Under the pieces are notes generated by a model, which saw nothing but the letters and a program-made list of their open reading frames with translations, was not told where the DNA came from and made no database searches. The position numbers and the translations under genes are program-made. Below are positions 14,407-23,230 of a DNA stretch of 52,896 nt, in pieces (position 1 is the first letter of the stretch; every line of letters begins with the position of its first letter). The stretch is from JARRLC01 sp050290865 (lineage in GTDB: Bacteria > Pseudomonadota > Alphaproteobacteria > Rhizobiales > Rhodomicrobiaceae), in NCBI GenBank assembly GCA_050290865.1, contig JBNKIW010000023.1:1-52896 (forward strand), in the 5' to 3' direction.

Positions 14407-16692
14407 TTATGGCGCTGGGTAGGCGGCGTCGGTCACCTCGCCGACATGGAACACCGACAAGGCCGACGTGGTCGCGCCGGTGAATTTGCGCTTGTAGCTC
14501 TGCGTCGGCGTCAGGCCGGTGAAGGTCCAGATGCGGCGGACGGAACCGTCCGGCAGAACCTGATCGCTGACGGCATCGGCGATTTCCTCGGTGTCGAAAA
14601 GCGCGCCGACCAGCAGCGTCGCCGTGCAATCATGGGGCGTGTCGTCGAAATGTTCGAGCAGCGCGGTGACTTCCACCTCATCGACATCGACGCCCGTCGC
14701 CCGCTCGGCCGAAATGTGCGTAAAGCTGGTCCGCGCACGCGACAGCGTGACATAGGACGTGGCGACGTGGATGCCGGGCATAAGCTCGGTCGTGCCCTGC
14801 AGGACCATGCGCGCATCGACGCTCGCGGGCTGGCCGAACAGCGGATGATTGCCGGATGCCACCTCTTCGATCGGCACCCAAACGCCATCGACGCGCACCT
14901 CGAAGGTGATGTCGGTGACGGCCGGGTCCGGCGCGATCTGCTGCAGCATGAGGTCGATATCGGTGAGGCCGCCGTCCAGGTTCCAGTTGTCGAGGTCGAT
15001 GACCAGGCGCGGCGCCTCGAAGGCGCAGGCCACCACCTCGAAGCAGGCGTCGCGCGAGATGTCGCCCTGGAACCAGGCGCCGTCCGTGGACGTGAAGAAC
15101 GATCCTTGCGCGTATTTGTTGTTCTCAACCAGCGCCAGCCAGTGATTGCCCGCGGTGATGAGCACGAACGCATAGCGCGTGCCCGCCTCAAGCAGCACCG
15201 GAGACAGGGCGACCTCAGCAAGGTCCGGATAGGTCTTCATATCGGCCTGAGAGATGGTCGCCTCACCGAGCACGTTCTGCGGATCAGGGGCGCCCGACGC
15301 CGTCGTCCTGGTGATCAGCACCCGCACATCGCCGCCGGTGTCCACGCGGGAGAAGCCGAGCCGCAGCTTGCTCACCCAAGCGGAACGCGGCACCAGGAAC
15401 GTCTCGGCAGCGACGTTGCCGACATAGGATGCGGTCGTCACGATGCGGTCCCAATAAACCTCCTCGTAGGTGTCCACCCAGAATTGCCGCAGCCGGACGA
15501 AGAAATGATTGCGCGTCGGATCGCCTGCGACCACCTGCCAGGTCTCGCCGTTGCGGTAGAAGACACCCTTGGCGGCATCGTAACGCCCCGTGCGCCACCA
15601 CACCGAATTGGTACAAACTGTCCGGGTGGCGCCCCAGCGGATGCGCTTCTTCGATACAGTCCGCTTACGATACTCAACGGACTGCGCGCCCGCATTCGAC
15701 AGCGCCACCTCGCTGTCGTTGCCCGCCACCGAGATCAGCGTCACATCGGAATATTTGGGCAGCAACAGTCCGTTGGCATGCACGACGAAGCGCGTGTCGC
15801 CGGGCACTTTCAGCGCCAGCGCCATTTCGTCGTAATTGGCGTAGTCGAAGCGCAGGCCCTCCTCGACGCGGGCGAGATAGTCGATATGCGTCGTCTCGCT
15901 GTCGCTCTCATCGAGGAAGAAATCGCCTTGGCTGAAGGCGACATCGGGACTGATGCCCACGGCCGCGTTCAGCCGCGCGGTCTGCTCCAGGAGATAGCGC
16001 GTCAGATGGCGGCTTTCCTTGCCGCTCGCCGCGCCCTGCAGATTGGCAAGGTCCGAGCGCAGACCATCAATGGCGGGCTCGGCCTGGGCGCGCCAGGTCT
16101 CAACGCTCTTCAGGCGGGCGACCGACGCCCCGAGCGGCACGATGCGGTTGTCCTCGACCTGCTCGATGGCGGCGGAGACTTCCGTGGACGTCAGCGTCAC
16201 ATAGGCGACGGGCAGGAGCGCGGTGTCAACGGCGGGCTTCGCCGGCGTCGGCGCCGCGGTGCCGACCACGAGCGAGACCTCGCAGCGCCGGTAAACCCGC
16301 GTCGTCTTGGGCTGCGCCTCGACCACCGGCGGAAACACGGTGCCGTCGATCTCGAAATCGCGCTCCTCGGTTTCGTCGTTCAGTTCCTGCCCCTGCAGCA
16401 CGACGGCAATGATGCGCTTGTTGCCGCTCGCCGGGAGATGCGCCAGCAGATCGACCTCGATGCCGTTCAGATCGTCGCGGCTGTAGACATAGCCCTGCTT
16501 GAACAGATGCAGGGGCGTTGCCACGGTGATTTTCGTCGTCGCCGTGCGCGTTACGGTGCCGCCGGAATATTTGGCGTCGGTTTCGATGGCCTTGCCGACG
16601 ACAACGTCCATCGCATCGCGCGGGTCCGCGGCGAGGTTCTGAAAATCGCTGACCGTCACCTGTTGTGTGTCGTCGAATTTGACAATCCTCAT
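14407..16692 (-). CDS. Large baseplate or tail protein, DUF4815-like
   Basis: A 761-residue protein starting MRIVKFDDTQQVTVSDFQNL. The N-terminus is rich in beta segments and resembles phage proteins that connect baseplate to fibres. A helix (SDLANLQGAASGKES, about residues 214-228) divides it. The C-terminal half is again beta-rich (YAFVLITAGNHWLAL). Its start overlaps the end of the gpI-like gene, and it lies upstream of the fibres, so a baseplate-fibre connector is likely. The family call is tentative. Confidence 0.6.
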   Translation of the reverse strand: MRIVKFDDTQQVTVSDFQNLAADPRDAMDVVVGKAIETDAKYSGGTVTRTATTKITVATPLHLFKQGYVYSRDDLNGIEVDLLAHLPASGNKRIIAVVLQGQELNDETEERDFEIDGTVFPPVVEAQPKTTRVYRRCEVSLVVGTAAPTPAKPAVDTALLPVAYVTLTSTEVSAAIEQVEDNRIVPLGASVARLKSVETWRAQAEPAIDGLRSDLANLQGAASGKESRHLTRYLLEQTARLNAAVGISPDVAFSQGDFFLDESDSETTHIDYLARVEEGLRFDYANYDEMALALKVPGDTRFVVHANGLLLPKYSDVTLISVAGNDSEVALSNAGAQSVEYRKRTVSKKRIRWGATRTVCTNSVWWRTGRYDAAKGVFYRNGETWQVVAGDPTRNHFFVRLRQFWVDTYEEVYWDRIVTTASYVGNVAAETFLVPRSAWVSKLRLGFSRVDTGGDVRVLITRTTASGAPDPQNVLGEATISQADMKTYPDLAEVALSPVLLEAGTRYAFVLITAGNHWLALVENNKYAQGSFFTSTDGAWFQGDISRDACFEVVACAFEAPRLVIDLDNWNLDGGLTDIDLMLQQIAPDPAVTDITFEVRVDGVWVPIEEVASGNHPLFGQPASVDARMVLQGTTELMPGIHVATSYVTLSRARTSFTHISAERATGVDVDEVEVTALLEHFDDTPHDCTATLLVGALFDTEEIADAVSDQVLPDGSVRRIWTFTGLTPTQSYKRKFTGATTSALSVFHVGEVTDAAYPAP

Positions 16693-17936
16693 GCTCGTCT
16701 CCTGATGGCAGCCATTTCCCCGAATGCCGGTGCAGCGGCAAAGGCCGGAATGTCTGCAAAGCCGATGATGCGGCGGGTTTTCGTCGTGAACTTCATGCTG
16801 TCGCGGAACACGGAAGCGGCCCGCAGCGCGCGGGCGATGGCGCCGGCACGGTCCTGAGCCTGGCGGACGGTGGAGGCGACGGACGATCCGACATAGAATG
16901 TCTTGCCGGTGCCCTTCAGGTCGCGCCGGATGCGGAAATGCGCGGTGAACGGCTTGATGCCGATGCGCGCCGAACCGGCGAACGGCCCGAGGCCAGTGCC
17001 GGAGCTGCGCGGGCTACGCGTCTCATCGAACAGGGTGAACCGGTCATAGATGCGTAGGCCCGCGTCGTTGCGGGCAATGAAACAGCCGATCACGGAACCG
17101 GTGTGGAAACCGCGTGCGGCGCCTTCCCCGCGTTCCAGCACCCGTTCCGGCACCGTACTCAGCACTTTCAAGCCATGCGAACCTGAAGCAATGGCGGACT
17201 GCCCCAAGGCATTCCAGGTTCGCTCGATGCCAACGCTCAACATCCGTGAACGCGGCGCCCGGTTCGACGCCCAGGAACCGCGAGCGCCCGCGAAAACGCG
17301 GCCGATGACGGCGTCGGTTGGCGCCATGCGCGCCGGAATGACGATACGTTCCATGGAAACCGCCGTCTGCGCACTCTCAACACCGGCCGCAAGGCTCCAG
17401 CGCACCGTCGTTTCTTGCCCCTTGTCCCAGATCACGGCGCGCTTGCCATAGCGCTTCCAGGCCGTCGAGGTGCTGGCAACGCCCGAGCCGATGAAACTGC
17501 GCCCCGCATAAAACCCGCGTGCATCCGCCTGCTCACGGATGCGGAACGGGTAAATCCGGAGTTGGGCGAAACGCTCGCGAAAACGCTCTCTGCGCGCCGG
17601 GGCCGGGCTCCGGGCAAACACGCCCTGAGGCGGCAGCACCGCATCGACGATCTCGGCGTCGATATAGCTGAGATACCGCTTCACACCCTCAAAGGTACCT
17701 TTGAGGCGCTTGAGGCGGATGCCGTCCCAGCACATCCGGCGCTTACGCCCCTCCGGCCAATCGTCCTCCCAAAGATCGACGCCCAAGCCCCAGGCGAGAT
17801 AGGGCAGAAGCGCCGTCGGGCTGCGGTCCGGATGCCACAAATCCGCAATCGGCGCCGGGATGGCGAGGAGGCTGTCCTCAACCAGGTCGGCGCCGATCTC
17901 GAATTTCGAGGCGTTGAGCGGCAGAAGAGAAGGCAC
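16689..17936 (-). CDS. Tail protein I with C-terminal extension
   Basis: A 415-residue protein. The N-terminal 120 residues match phage tail protein I: GTG start, PSLLPLNASKFE, ADLWHPDRSPTALLPYLAWG and GVDLWEDDWPEGRKR. GpI is a baseplate component assembled with gpJ and gpW. The protein is about twice the length of P2 gpI, and residues 130-415 form an arginine-rich beta-type extension with similar repeated segments (FYAGRSFIGSG and FYVGSSVAST). This extension may contact the fibres. It follows gpJ after a 75-bp repeated element. Confidence 0.85.
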   Translation of the reverse strand: MPSLLPLNASKFEIGADLVEDSLLAIPAPIADLWHPDRSPTALLPYLAWGLGVDLWEDDWPEGRKRRMCWDGIRLKRLKGTFEGVKRYLSYIDAEIVDAVLPPQGVFARSPAPARRERFRERFAQLRIYPFRIREQADARGFYAGRSFIGSGVASTSTAWKRYGKRAVIWDKGQETTVRWSLAAGVESAQTAVSMERIVIPARMAPTDAVIGRVFAGARGSWASNRAPRSRMLSVGIERTWNALGQSAIASGSHGLKVLSTVPERVLERGEGAARGFHTGSVIGCFIARNDAGLRIYDRFTLFDETRSPRSSGTGLGPFAGSARIGIKPFTAHFRIRRDLKGTGKTFYVGSSVASTVRQAQDRAGAIARALRAASVFRDSMKFTTKTRRIIGFADIPAFAAAPAFGEMAAIRRRA

Positions 17937-17973
17937 CGCGATTAGCCGTCCACGCTCAGGTCATAAAACTGCT

Positions 17974-18048
17974 TATCCGCATGGCACCCGGGGCCCACGG
18001 CCAAGTGGGCCAACCAGCCGGACGGATGTCCGGCGTCAGACAAAAACT
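17974..18048. repeat. Intergenic two-hairpin repeat, copy A
   Basis: One of three nearly identical copies (others at 22025-22100 and 27801-27875). On the minus strand it contains a perfect 7-bp hairpin, GCCGGAC-ATCC-GTCCGGC, then a 5-bp hairpin with arms CCCAC and GTGGG, and a conserved tail with CCCGGGTGCCATGCGGAT. It lies just after the gpJ stop codon and before gpI. Confidence 0.88.
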
Positions 18049-18053
18049 TGCGC

Positions 18054-18914
18054 TCAGCCATCAATCAATTCCGTGGTCACGGTGATGCCGGAACACCAGG
18101 GCGCCTGCCCGGTTCCGGTCACGATGTCGGCCATGGGCGAGAGGATCACCACCTGCTCGACATTGGGCACATGCGCCGCAGCCGAGATGGCCGATACGAA
18201 CACCTCATAGCCGACACGGTGGCGGCCAGCGGTGAAGGTGGCGAGCGCGGCTTCGGCTGCGGCTTTCACCACCAGCGGGTCCGGGCCTTTCGGAATGCGC
18301 AGGCGCAGATCGACCGTATAGGGCACGATCTCGGCGGGCAGCACCTGGATGGTGTCGGTCATCAGCTTGATGCCGTCATCCGTCAGGCGCTCGCGCACTG
18401 CGATCATCACCTCATCCGAAGGCGTGCCGTCCCCCTCGGTGGAAAGGATGTAGACGCTGATTTCGCCGCGATAGGGTACACGCGCGAGCCCGACGTCCTT
18501 CACCACAGCCGAGGCCGTCATGGCGTGATAGACGATGCCGCCCGCCGGTCCGGCGCCGGGATAGGCCTCGGGCGCCAGGCCGATGCGGTTGCGCAGCCGG
18601 TCGTCGGTTTCGCCGTCGAGCCGGGTAACGCCGAAGATCGCGCCCAGATGGTCGAGGTCGCTGCCGATCGCGAAGGCGAGCATCACCGCGCGCGCGGCGT
18701 CGTTCACACGCGCATAGTGGATCAACTCGCGATAGGCGCCGGTCTCCTGCAGCTTGACCGCCGGCTCGCTCTCCAGGCTGAGGAACGCGGCGACCGGCGG
18801 GAACAGCTCGGCGAGCTTGTCTTTGCGCGCAGCAAGGATGGTCTCAAATCCGAGCGGTTCGACAACCAGCGGCGCCGGCAGTTTCGACAGATCGACAGCA
18901 TTGAAGCCGCTCAT
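18054..18914 (-). CDS. Baseplate protein J (gpJ-like)
   Basis: A 286-residue baseplate wedge protein starting MSGFNAVDLSKLPAPLV. The pattern LHYARVNDAARAVMLAFA-like (here LIHYARVNDAARAVMLA), SDLDHLGAIFGVTRL and GGIVYHAMTASAVVKD matches P2 gpJ and the Baseplate_J family. Its start overlaps the end of the gp25-like gene. J and I form the baseplate periphery. The stop codon is followed directly by repeat copy A. Confidence 0.92.
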   Translation of the reverse strand: MSGFNAVDLSKLPAPLVVEPLGFETILAARKDKLAELFPPVAAFLSLESEPAVKLQETGAYRELIHYARVNDAARAVMLAFAIGSDLDHLGAIFGVTRLDGETDDRLRNRIGLAPEAYPGAGPAGGIVYHAMTASAVVKDVGLARVPYRGEISVYILSTEGDGTPSDEVMIAVRERLTDDGIKLMTDTIQVLPAEIVPYTVDLRLRIPKGPDPLVVKAAAEAALATFTAGRHRVGYEVFVSAISAAAHVPNVEQVVILSPMADIVTGTGQAPWCSGITVTTELIDG

Positions 18915-19288
18915 GCCAGCCCCACCAGGATCGAGGTTTCGGACAAGCGCTGCTCGGGTGTGGAGAAATCGCCGAGGTGGCCGCGCGGGAAATAGAAGCC
19001 CTGCATCACGAATTTGAACACGCCGTCAGGCCCCGCTCTTTCCGTGGACACCCGCACCGGCAGAAAGCGCGGTTCCCATTTGTAGATGGCATCCGCCCAT
19101 TCCATGAAAATCTGTAGAATGACGGCCTCGGTTGCCGGCGCATCCTGCAGGGTGAGGACGTTCGAGCCATAGGTGCGGCGCATGACGCGGGTCGCCAGCC
19201 GCGTGGTGAAGATGTCGGCGAGCGACTGCTCGACATGCGCCCAGCCGTCGAGCGCGCGGCCGGTGGTGGCATCGATGCCGGGCATCAA
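18911..19288 (-). CDS. Baseplate protein W (gp25-like)
   Basis: A 125-residue protein starting MMPGIDATTGRALDGW. The sequence HVEQSLADIFTTRLATRVMR and RTYGSNVLTL is the GPW/gp25 family core. It forms the inner baseplate wedge from which sheath polymerisation is thought to start. It overlaps both the gpV gene upstream and the gpJ gene downstream by four bases, consistent with the V-W-J-I order of P2. Confidence 0.92.
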   Translation of the reverse strand: MMPGIDATTGRALDGWAHVEQSLADIFTTRLATRVMRRTYGSNVLTLQDAPATEAVILQIFMEWADAIYKWEPRFLPVRVSTERAGPDGVFKFVMQGFYFPRGHLGDFSTPEQRLSETSILVGLA

Positions 19289-19827
19289 ACGAGCGCCCCG
19301 TCGGCGCCATCGACGGCGGCGTCACCGTCCGTGTCCAGACCGCCGACATAATGCACCTTGCGCTGACCGTCATTGAGCCGCGTCTTGCCGTAGGTGACGA
19401 TCTCGCTGCCAGTAATGACCAGCCGCGAGTTTCCAACCTTGATCTCGATGCTGTCGCCCTTGATGGTGACGACGGCCTTGCCGAGCCTGGTGACGAACGC
19501 CTCGCCGTCCTGGCTCGGTTGCGGGAAGGCATCGCGATAGGAGCCCGGATAGACGAGCGACGTGCCCGGACCAACCTCGCCGTCACGCGAGAAAATGCGC
19601 ACCTGCTGGCCCTTTTTCATCGGCCGGTGCGTCGAGCCGACGCCGGCGTCCTCATCGCCGCGCGCAATCCACGGCGACAGCCACTCGCCGTTCACGCCAT
19701 CGATGCGCACACGGTAATGGTCGCGAGCGTGGTCGGTTTCCTCGATGACGCCATCGCGGATGATGTTCGCCACGCGCCGTTCCAATTCGGTAAGCCGCCC
19801 GACAAGATCGCGCAATTCCGGGATCAT
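19285..19827 (-). CDS. Baseplate assembly protein V (spike)
   Basis: A 180-residue protein starting MIPELRDLVGRLTELERRVA. The N-terminal coiled segment is followed by an OB-fold region (HYRVRIDGVNGEWLSPWIAR) and a glycine- and charge-alternating beta-helix tip (VVTIKGDSIEIKVGNS). This is the gpV layout, the membrane-piercing spike. The start at 19827 was chosen because it makes an ATGA overlap with the upstream gene and removes an arginine-rich stretch that is unlikely to be translated. Confidence 0.9.
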   Translation of the reverse strand: MIPELRDLVGRLTELERRVANIIRDGVIEETDHARDHYRVRIDGVNGEWLSPWIARGDEDAGVGSTHRPMKKGQQVRIFSRDGEVGPGTSLVYPGSYRDAFPQPSQDGEAFVTRLGKAVVTIKGDSIEIKVGNSRLVITGSEIVTYGKTRLNDGQRKVHYVGGLDTDGDAAVDGADGALV

Positions 19828-20564
19828 TCGACGTCGGCTTCCGTGTAGGTTTTGCCGTCGATCGTCATCTCGGCGAGGGCGCCGGCATCTTCCGGGTCGG
19901 GAACGATGGCCGCGGCCTTCGCCGACCAACGATCGAGGCCGAGGAAGTTCATGTCGCGCTCGGCCTGGCTCCAGCCGAAGCTGCGGTTGATGAAGGCCTC
20001 CAGGCCGGACGCCGCCGGCGCATAGAAACCATCCGCCTGCATCAGTGCGATGAGCCGCGTCAAATGCTGCGGCACCGTCCCGCCGGCGATCGGATCAGCG
20101 AGCACATGCGCCCGCATCAGGAGCTGGCGGGCGGCGAGACGCCGGTCTTTGGCCTCGCCCAGCACGCCGCGTTTCGATGACCGCAGCTCGATATGATGCG
20201 CGATGCCGTGCACCAGGTCGGCCGCCTCGCCGGCTCCGGCCATCAGCGCGTCGGCGATCTCGGCTTCGAGCACATCGAGCGTCAATTCCAAAGCCTCATC
20301 CGTCTCGGGCGAGGCGATGACCACGGTGTCGCCGTCCAACTGCACCTTGGAGGTGACCGCGAACTCGATGACCAGGTCGATGGCGCGGCGCCGGTCCTGG
20401 GTCTTGTCTTCTTCCGTGTAGACCGAAATCACCGGCACGTTGACGCCGAGCGCCACGTCTTCGAGGGCGTCGGCGCGGCTGTCGAACACGGCGGCGCCGG
20501 CATTCGTGTTTCCGCGCAGGGCGAGAACGGTGGCGATGCGGATTGCGGCGCGGTTGATGCTCAT
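19824..20564 (-). CDS. Tail completion/terminator-like protein of unknown family
   Basis: A 246-residue protein starting MSINRAAIRIATVLALRG. The first 130 residues have alternating beta and alpha segments like tail terminators (VFDSRADALEDV, PVISVYTEED, DLVIEFAVTS). The second half is helical and ends acidic. It lies between the head-tail connector-like gene and the baseplate spike gene, with short overlaps on both sides, so it is probably a tail completion protein. The family is not recognised with certainty. Confidence 0.6.
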   Translation of the reverse strand: MSINRAAIRIATVLALRGNTNAGAAVFDSRADALEDVALGVNVPVISVYTEEDKTQDRRRAIDLVIEFAVTSKVQLDGDTVVIASPETDEALELTLDVLEAEIADALMAGAGEAADLVHGIAHHIELRSSKRGVLGEAKDRRLAARQLLMRAHVLADPIAGGTVPQHLTRLIALMQADGFYAPAASGLEAFINRSFGWSQAERDMNFLGLDRWSAKAAAIVPDPEDAGALAEMTIDGKTYTEADVE

Positions 20565-20944
20565 GCCGTCACCAGGCCGAGAACGAAGCGGTCGGCATCG
20601 GGCGCAACAGCCGCAACACGCCAGGTGATGCCGTCGCTGCGCGTGAGCCTGTCGCCGGCGGCCGGGCGATGACCGGCGAAATCCGCGACCAAGACTGAGA
20701 ACCGCGCCTCGCCGGCGAGCGCCACCATGCCGATGAGATCGTCGCGGCCGGTGCCGCGTTTGTCTTCCGGCGCCTTGCCGTCAACGGTGCGGCAGAAAAT
20801 GCCGGTGAGAGCGAGTGCCGGGCGCGTGGCATCCGGCGTCCCGCCGGCAATGGTGCCCCCGGCCATCGGCTGATAGCTGACGATCTCGGCAAAATGGGCA
20901 TCGCCCGCCGCACTCAGGCGGGCGAGTTGGTCCGCCCAGGTCAC
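20561..20944 (-). CDS. Head-tail connector-like small protein
   Basis: A 127-residue protein starting MTWADQLARLSAAG. The body is beta-rich with a final DGITWRVAAVAPDADRF stretch, as seen in head closure or stopper proteins. It sits directly after the major capsid gene with a four-base overlap. Position and size suggest a head completion or neck protein, but no family motif is clear. Confidence 0.55.
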   Translation of the reverse strand: MTWADQLARLSAAGDAHFAEIVSYQPMAGGTIAGGTPDATRPALALTGIFCRTVDGKAPEDKRGTGRDDLIGMVALAGEARFSVLVADFAGHRPAAGDRLTRSDGITWRVAAVAPDADRFVLGLVTA

Positions 20945-21963
20945 GCCGCGACCCGCGTGCCCTTACGCAAGGCCGCCGGCTGCGTGCACAGTGAAATCGG
21001 GTTCGACTGCACCTCCAGGTTCACGCGCTTGCCGTTCGGCGCCGGAAACCGCTTGGCGTAGCGCGGCAGGCCGAGTGTGTTCACCGTCTCCATATAGTCC
21101 GCAGGCGCAAAGCGGGTGATGAACAGCTCCGGCACGCCCATGGGCACGAAGCGCGCCTCGTCAACGCCGATGAACGGCGCACCCGCCGACGCCGCGGCCT
21201 TGACGCCGGTGCGGTAGCGCTCCCAGACGATGCCGCCGAATTCGAAGCGCATCACATTCGGATCGCCGCGAAGCTCCGCCGCCTGCACGGTGTTGAGATA
21301 GGTCTCCTTCACCGATTTGTGCTCGATCAGACTCTTCCAGAAATCGCGGCCGACCCAGGAGCGAATATAGCTGTAGGTCTCGCCGTCGAGTGCTTCCTCG
21401 GTCTGGTTTATGACATCGAAGCACAGTTGCCGGACGTTGGTCGTGGCCTGATCGAGCGCGAAATTGATGGCCGCCGGCTCGGCGACGCCGAACTCGCTGT
21501 AGAGGTTGACGAGCGTGTTGCCCTTCTTGGTCGTCACCAGGCCCTTCACCGCGCCGACGCGCTGGTGTTCGAGCGTGGCGTCGAGCGCGCGGGTGTGCTT
21601 GGCGAATTTCTGATCGACGAAATTCTCGACCGTCTCCAGCTCGCTTTCCGAGCCGAAGGCGCGCAAGCCCTGGACTTCATCGGCGGTCACCGAGTCATCG
21701 CGCTGATAATGCGGCACCGGAAAGCTGCGGAGCTTGCGCTTGTCATTGTCCGTCGTCTCGCCGGCGCCGCCGCGCTCAGTCGGTTCGATGAGGGTGAGCT
21801 GGCCGTCGCGCTCCTCGACAAGAACGGTGAGCGTGGAAACGCCGGCTTCCTCGAACAGCCCCGAGTCGCTGATCTGGCCGGGGACATAGGGCAGCTTGTT
21901 GACGCGGGCGGTGAGCGACTGGACGTCGAACGCGTCCTGATCGAAAACATTGAGCATGGGCAT
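20941..21963 (-). CDS. Major capsid protein (lambda gpE family)
   Basis: A 340-residue major capsid protein starting MPMLNVFDQDAFDVQSLT. Typical segments are NKLPYVPGQISDSGLF, LTLIEPTERGG, SFPVPHYQRDDSV and the late FRFAPADYMETVNTLG-like motif (here RFAPADYMETVNTLG). These match the phage_cap_E (lambda gpE) family with HK97 fold. It follows the decoration protein gene after an intergenic gap that holds repeat copy B. The gene is expected to be the most abundant late product. Confidence 0.93.
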   Translation of the reverse strand: MPMLNVFDQDAFDVQSLTARVNKLPYVPGQISDSGLFEEAGVSTLTVLVEERDGQLTLIEPTERGGAGETTDNDKRKLRSFPVPHYQRDDSVTADEVQGLRAFGSESELETVENFVDQKFAKHTRALDATLEHQRVGAVKGLVTTKKGNTLVNLYSEFGVAEPAAINFALDQATTNVRQLCFDVINQTEEALDGETYSYIRSWVGRDFWKSLIEHKSVKETYLNTVQAAELRGDPNVMRFEFGGIVWERYRTGVKAAASAGAPFIGVDEARFVPMGVPELFITRFAPADYMETVNTLGLPRYAKRFPAPNGKRVNLEVQSNPISLCTQPAALRKGTRVAA

Positions 21964-22024
21964 GAGGGCGGTTTCCTTTAGAGGATGAGGGGGTTAATCG
22001 CGATCGCTCGCGTCGCGGAGCCAT

Positions 22025-22100
22025 TTTCCGCATGGCACCCGGGGCCCACGGCTAAGTGGGCCAACCGCCGGACGGATGTCCGGCATGAGAGCAAAAAACT
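22025..22100. repeat. Intergenic two-hairpin repeat, copy B
   Basis: This copy lies between the decoration protein stop and the capsid gene. It keeps both hairpins of copies A and C exactly, with small changes in the spacers (for example CGGTTGG between hairpins on the minus strand). The stop codon of the upstream gene (TAG at 22101-22099) falls at its edge. Confidence 0.88.
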
Positions 22101-22767
22101 ACCGGGCGATGATGCCGAGGGCGGCGAGCTGGGCGAGCGCGACCGTCTTCTGCGCGTCGGTGATACCCGCGGGCCATTCCAGGCAGGGCAGCTTCACCTC
22201 GGCGTCGCGGGCGATGATGACAAGGTTCGCGGTCTCTCCGGCGGCCGTCTCAGCACTATAGAAGGCGATGCCGGCGGCCTCCTCCAGGCCGTCAACGGCG
22301 GCCAGGTCGAGCTTGCCGACAGCGCCCGAGGCATCGATGCTCACCGTCACCGTGAACACGTCGCCGAGCACGAAATCGGCGGCGCCATCGGCAATGGTGA
22401 ACTTCACGGCGCCTTCAAAGGCGACGCCCACAGTGGCGATGTCGAGCGCGACGCCGTCCGGGTCTTCGACCTCGAACGCGCCGCCATCGGCCGCGGCCTC
22501 GATGCAGGTGATGCGATAGACGCCAGCTTTCGCGCCGTCCGCCACCGCCGGATCGGCGAGCGTGAGCGTGCCGTCGCCGGTATTCCCGGCGGCTGCCGCA
22601 GAAACGGCGCTGACATCGGCCGCCGGGCCGCGCGTCTGGCGGCCAAGCACCTGGCCGGGGACGACCGTCTGCGACTCCAGCAGCGTCACGGTCTCGCGCG
22701 AGCGGGCGCCGCTCGCCTCGCTCAGCAGGAATTCGCCGGCATGCCGGCCTTCGGTGAGTGTGGCCAC
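22099..22767 (-). CDS. Head decoration protein (lambda gpD family)
   Basis: A 222-residue protein starting MATLTEGRHAGEFLLSEA. The N-terminal pattern GEFLLSEASGARSRETVTLL is typical of gpD-like decoration proteins, which trimerise at capsid three-fold axes and stabilise the expanded head. It is about twice the size of lambda gpD: a beta-rich insertion with a repetitive composition (TLADPAVADGAKAGVYRI) splits the domain, and the C-terminus (DAQKTVALAQLAALGI) returns to the family pattern. Confidence 0.88.
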   Translation of the reverse strand: MATLTEGRHAGEFLLSEASGARSRETVTLLESQTVVPGQVLGRQTRGPAADVSAVSAAAAGNTGDGTLTLADPAVADGAKAGVYRITCIEAAADGGAFEVEDPDGVALDIATVGVAFEGAVKFTIADGAADFVLGDVFTVTVSIDASGAVGKLDLAAVDGLEEAAGIAFYSAETAAGETANLVIIARDAEVKLPCLEWPAGITDAQKTVALAQLAALGIIAR

Positions 22768-22789
22768 GTCTCTCTCCTCTTGAGCGGGG

Positions 22790-23230
22790 TTAGCGGGCAG
22801 CGCGGCGGCTGGCGTAAATCTCGGCGCTGCTCAGGCGCGGCGGCTCACGGCCACCGTTGCCTTGCGCGGCGGGCAGGCCGAGGCCGAGCGTGCCGGCAGC
22901 TTCCTTGCGGGCGGCATAGTCCGGCTTTGTTCCTGCAGCGGCCTCCTGCGGCGCCTTCTCCAGCATCGCGGTAGCCGCCGCAGCGGTCCAATCGGTCTCA
23001 TAGGCGAGATGCTCCGCGAGTGCTGTCCGCCCTTTGGCGGCCTCAGAGCCAAGAATGCCCTTGATGCGTTCGCGCTCCGCGGTTGCCCCTTCCTTCACGC
23101 CAGCCGCATGCGCATCGCGTGCCTGGGCTTCGAGCGCGGCGATGCGCGCATCCTGCGCCGGGGCAGTGGCCGCTGCCGCGCGATGCTCGTCTGATCGCGC
23201 CGAACAAGAAGGTGCCGTGGTTTCGGTCAT
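22790..23230 (-). CDS. Nested scaffold protein (Nu3-like), internal start
   Basis: An internal in-frame ATG at 23230 (MTETTAPSCSARSDEH) is preceded by GGAGA eight bases upstream, a strong ribosome site. Translation from here would give a 146-residue Ala/Glu-rich helical protein identical to the C-terminus of the protease. Lambda makes its Nu3 scaffold from an internal start in gpC in the same way. The internal site is seen directly, while its use is inferred. Confidence 0.65.
   Translation of the reverse strand: MTETTAPSCSARSDEHRAAAATAPAQDARIAALEAQARDAHAAGVKEGATAERERIKGILGSEAAKGRTALAEHLAYETDWTAAAATAMLEKAPQEAAAGTKPDYAARKEAAGTLGLGLPAAQGNGGREPPRLSSAEIYASRRAAR

Noticed and set aside
14446..16857. 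Plus-strand frame of 803 codons
   Set aside because: It is antisense to the large baseplate gene and gpI. It is Arg/His/Gly-rich with no domain, typical of GC-rich shadow frames.
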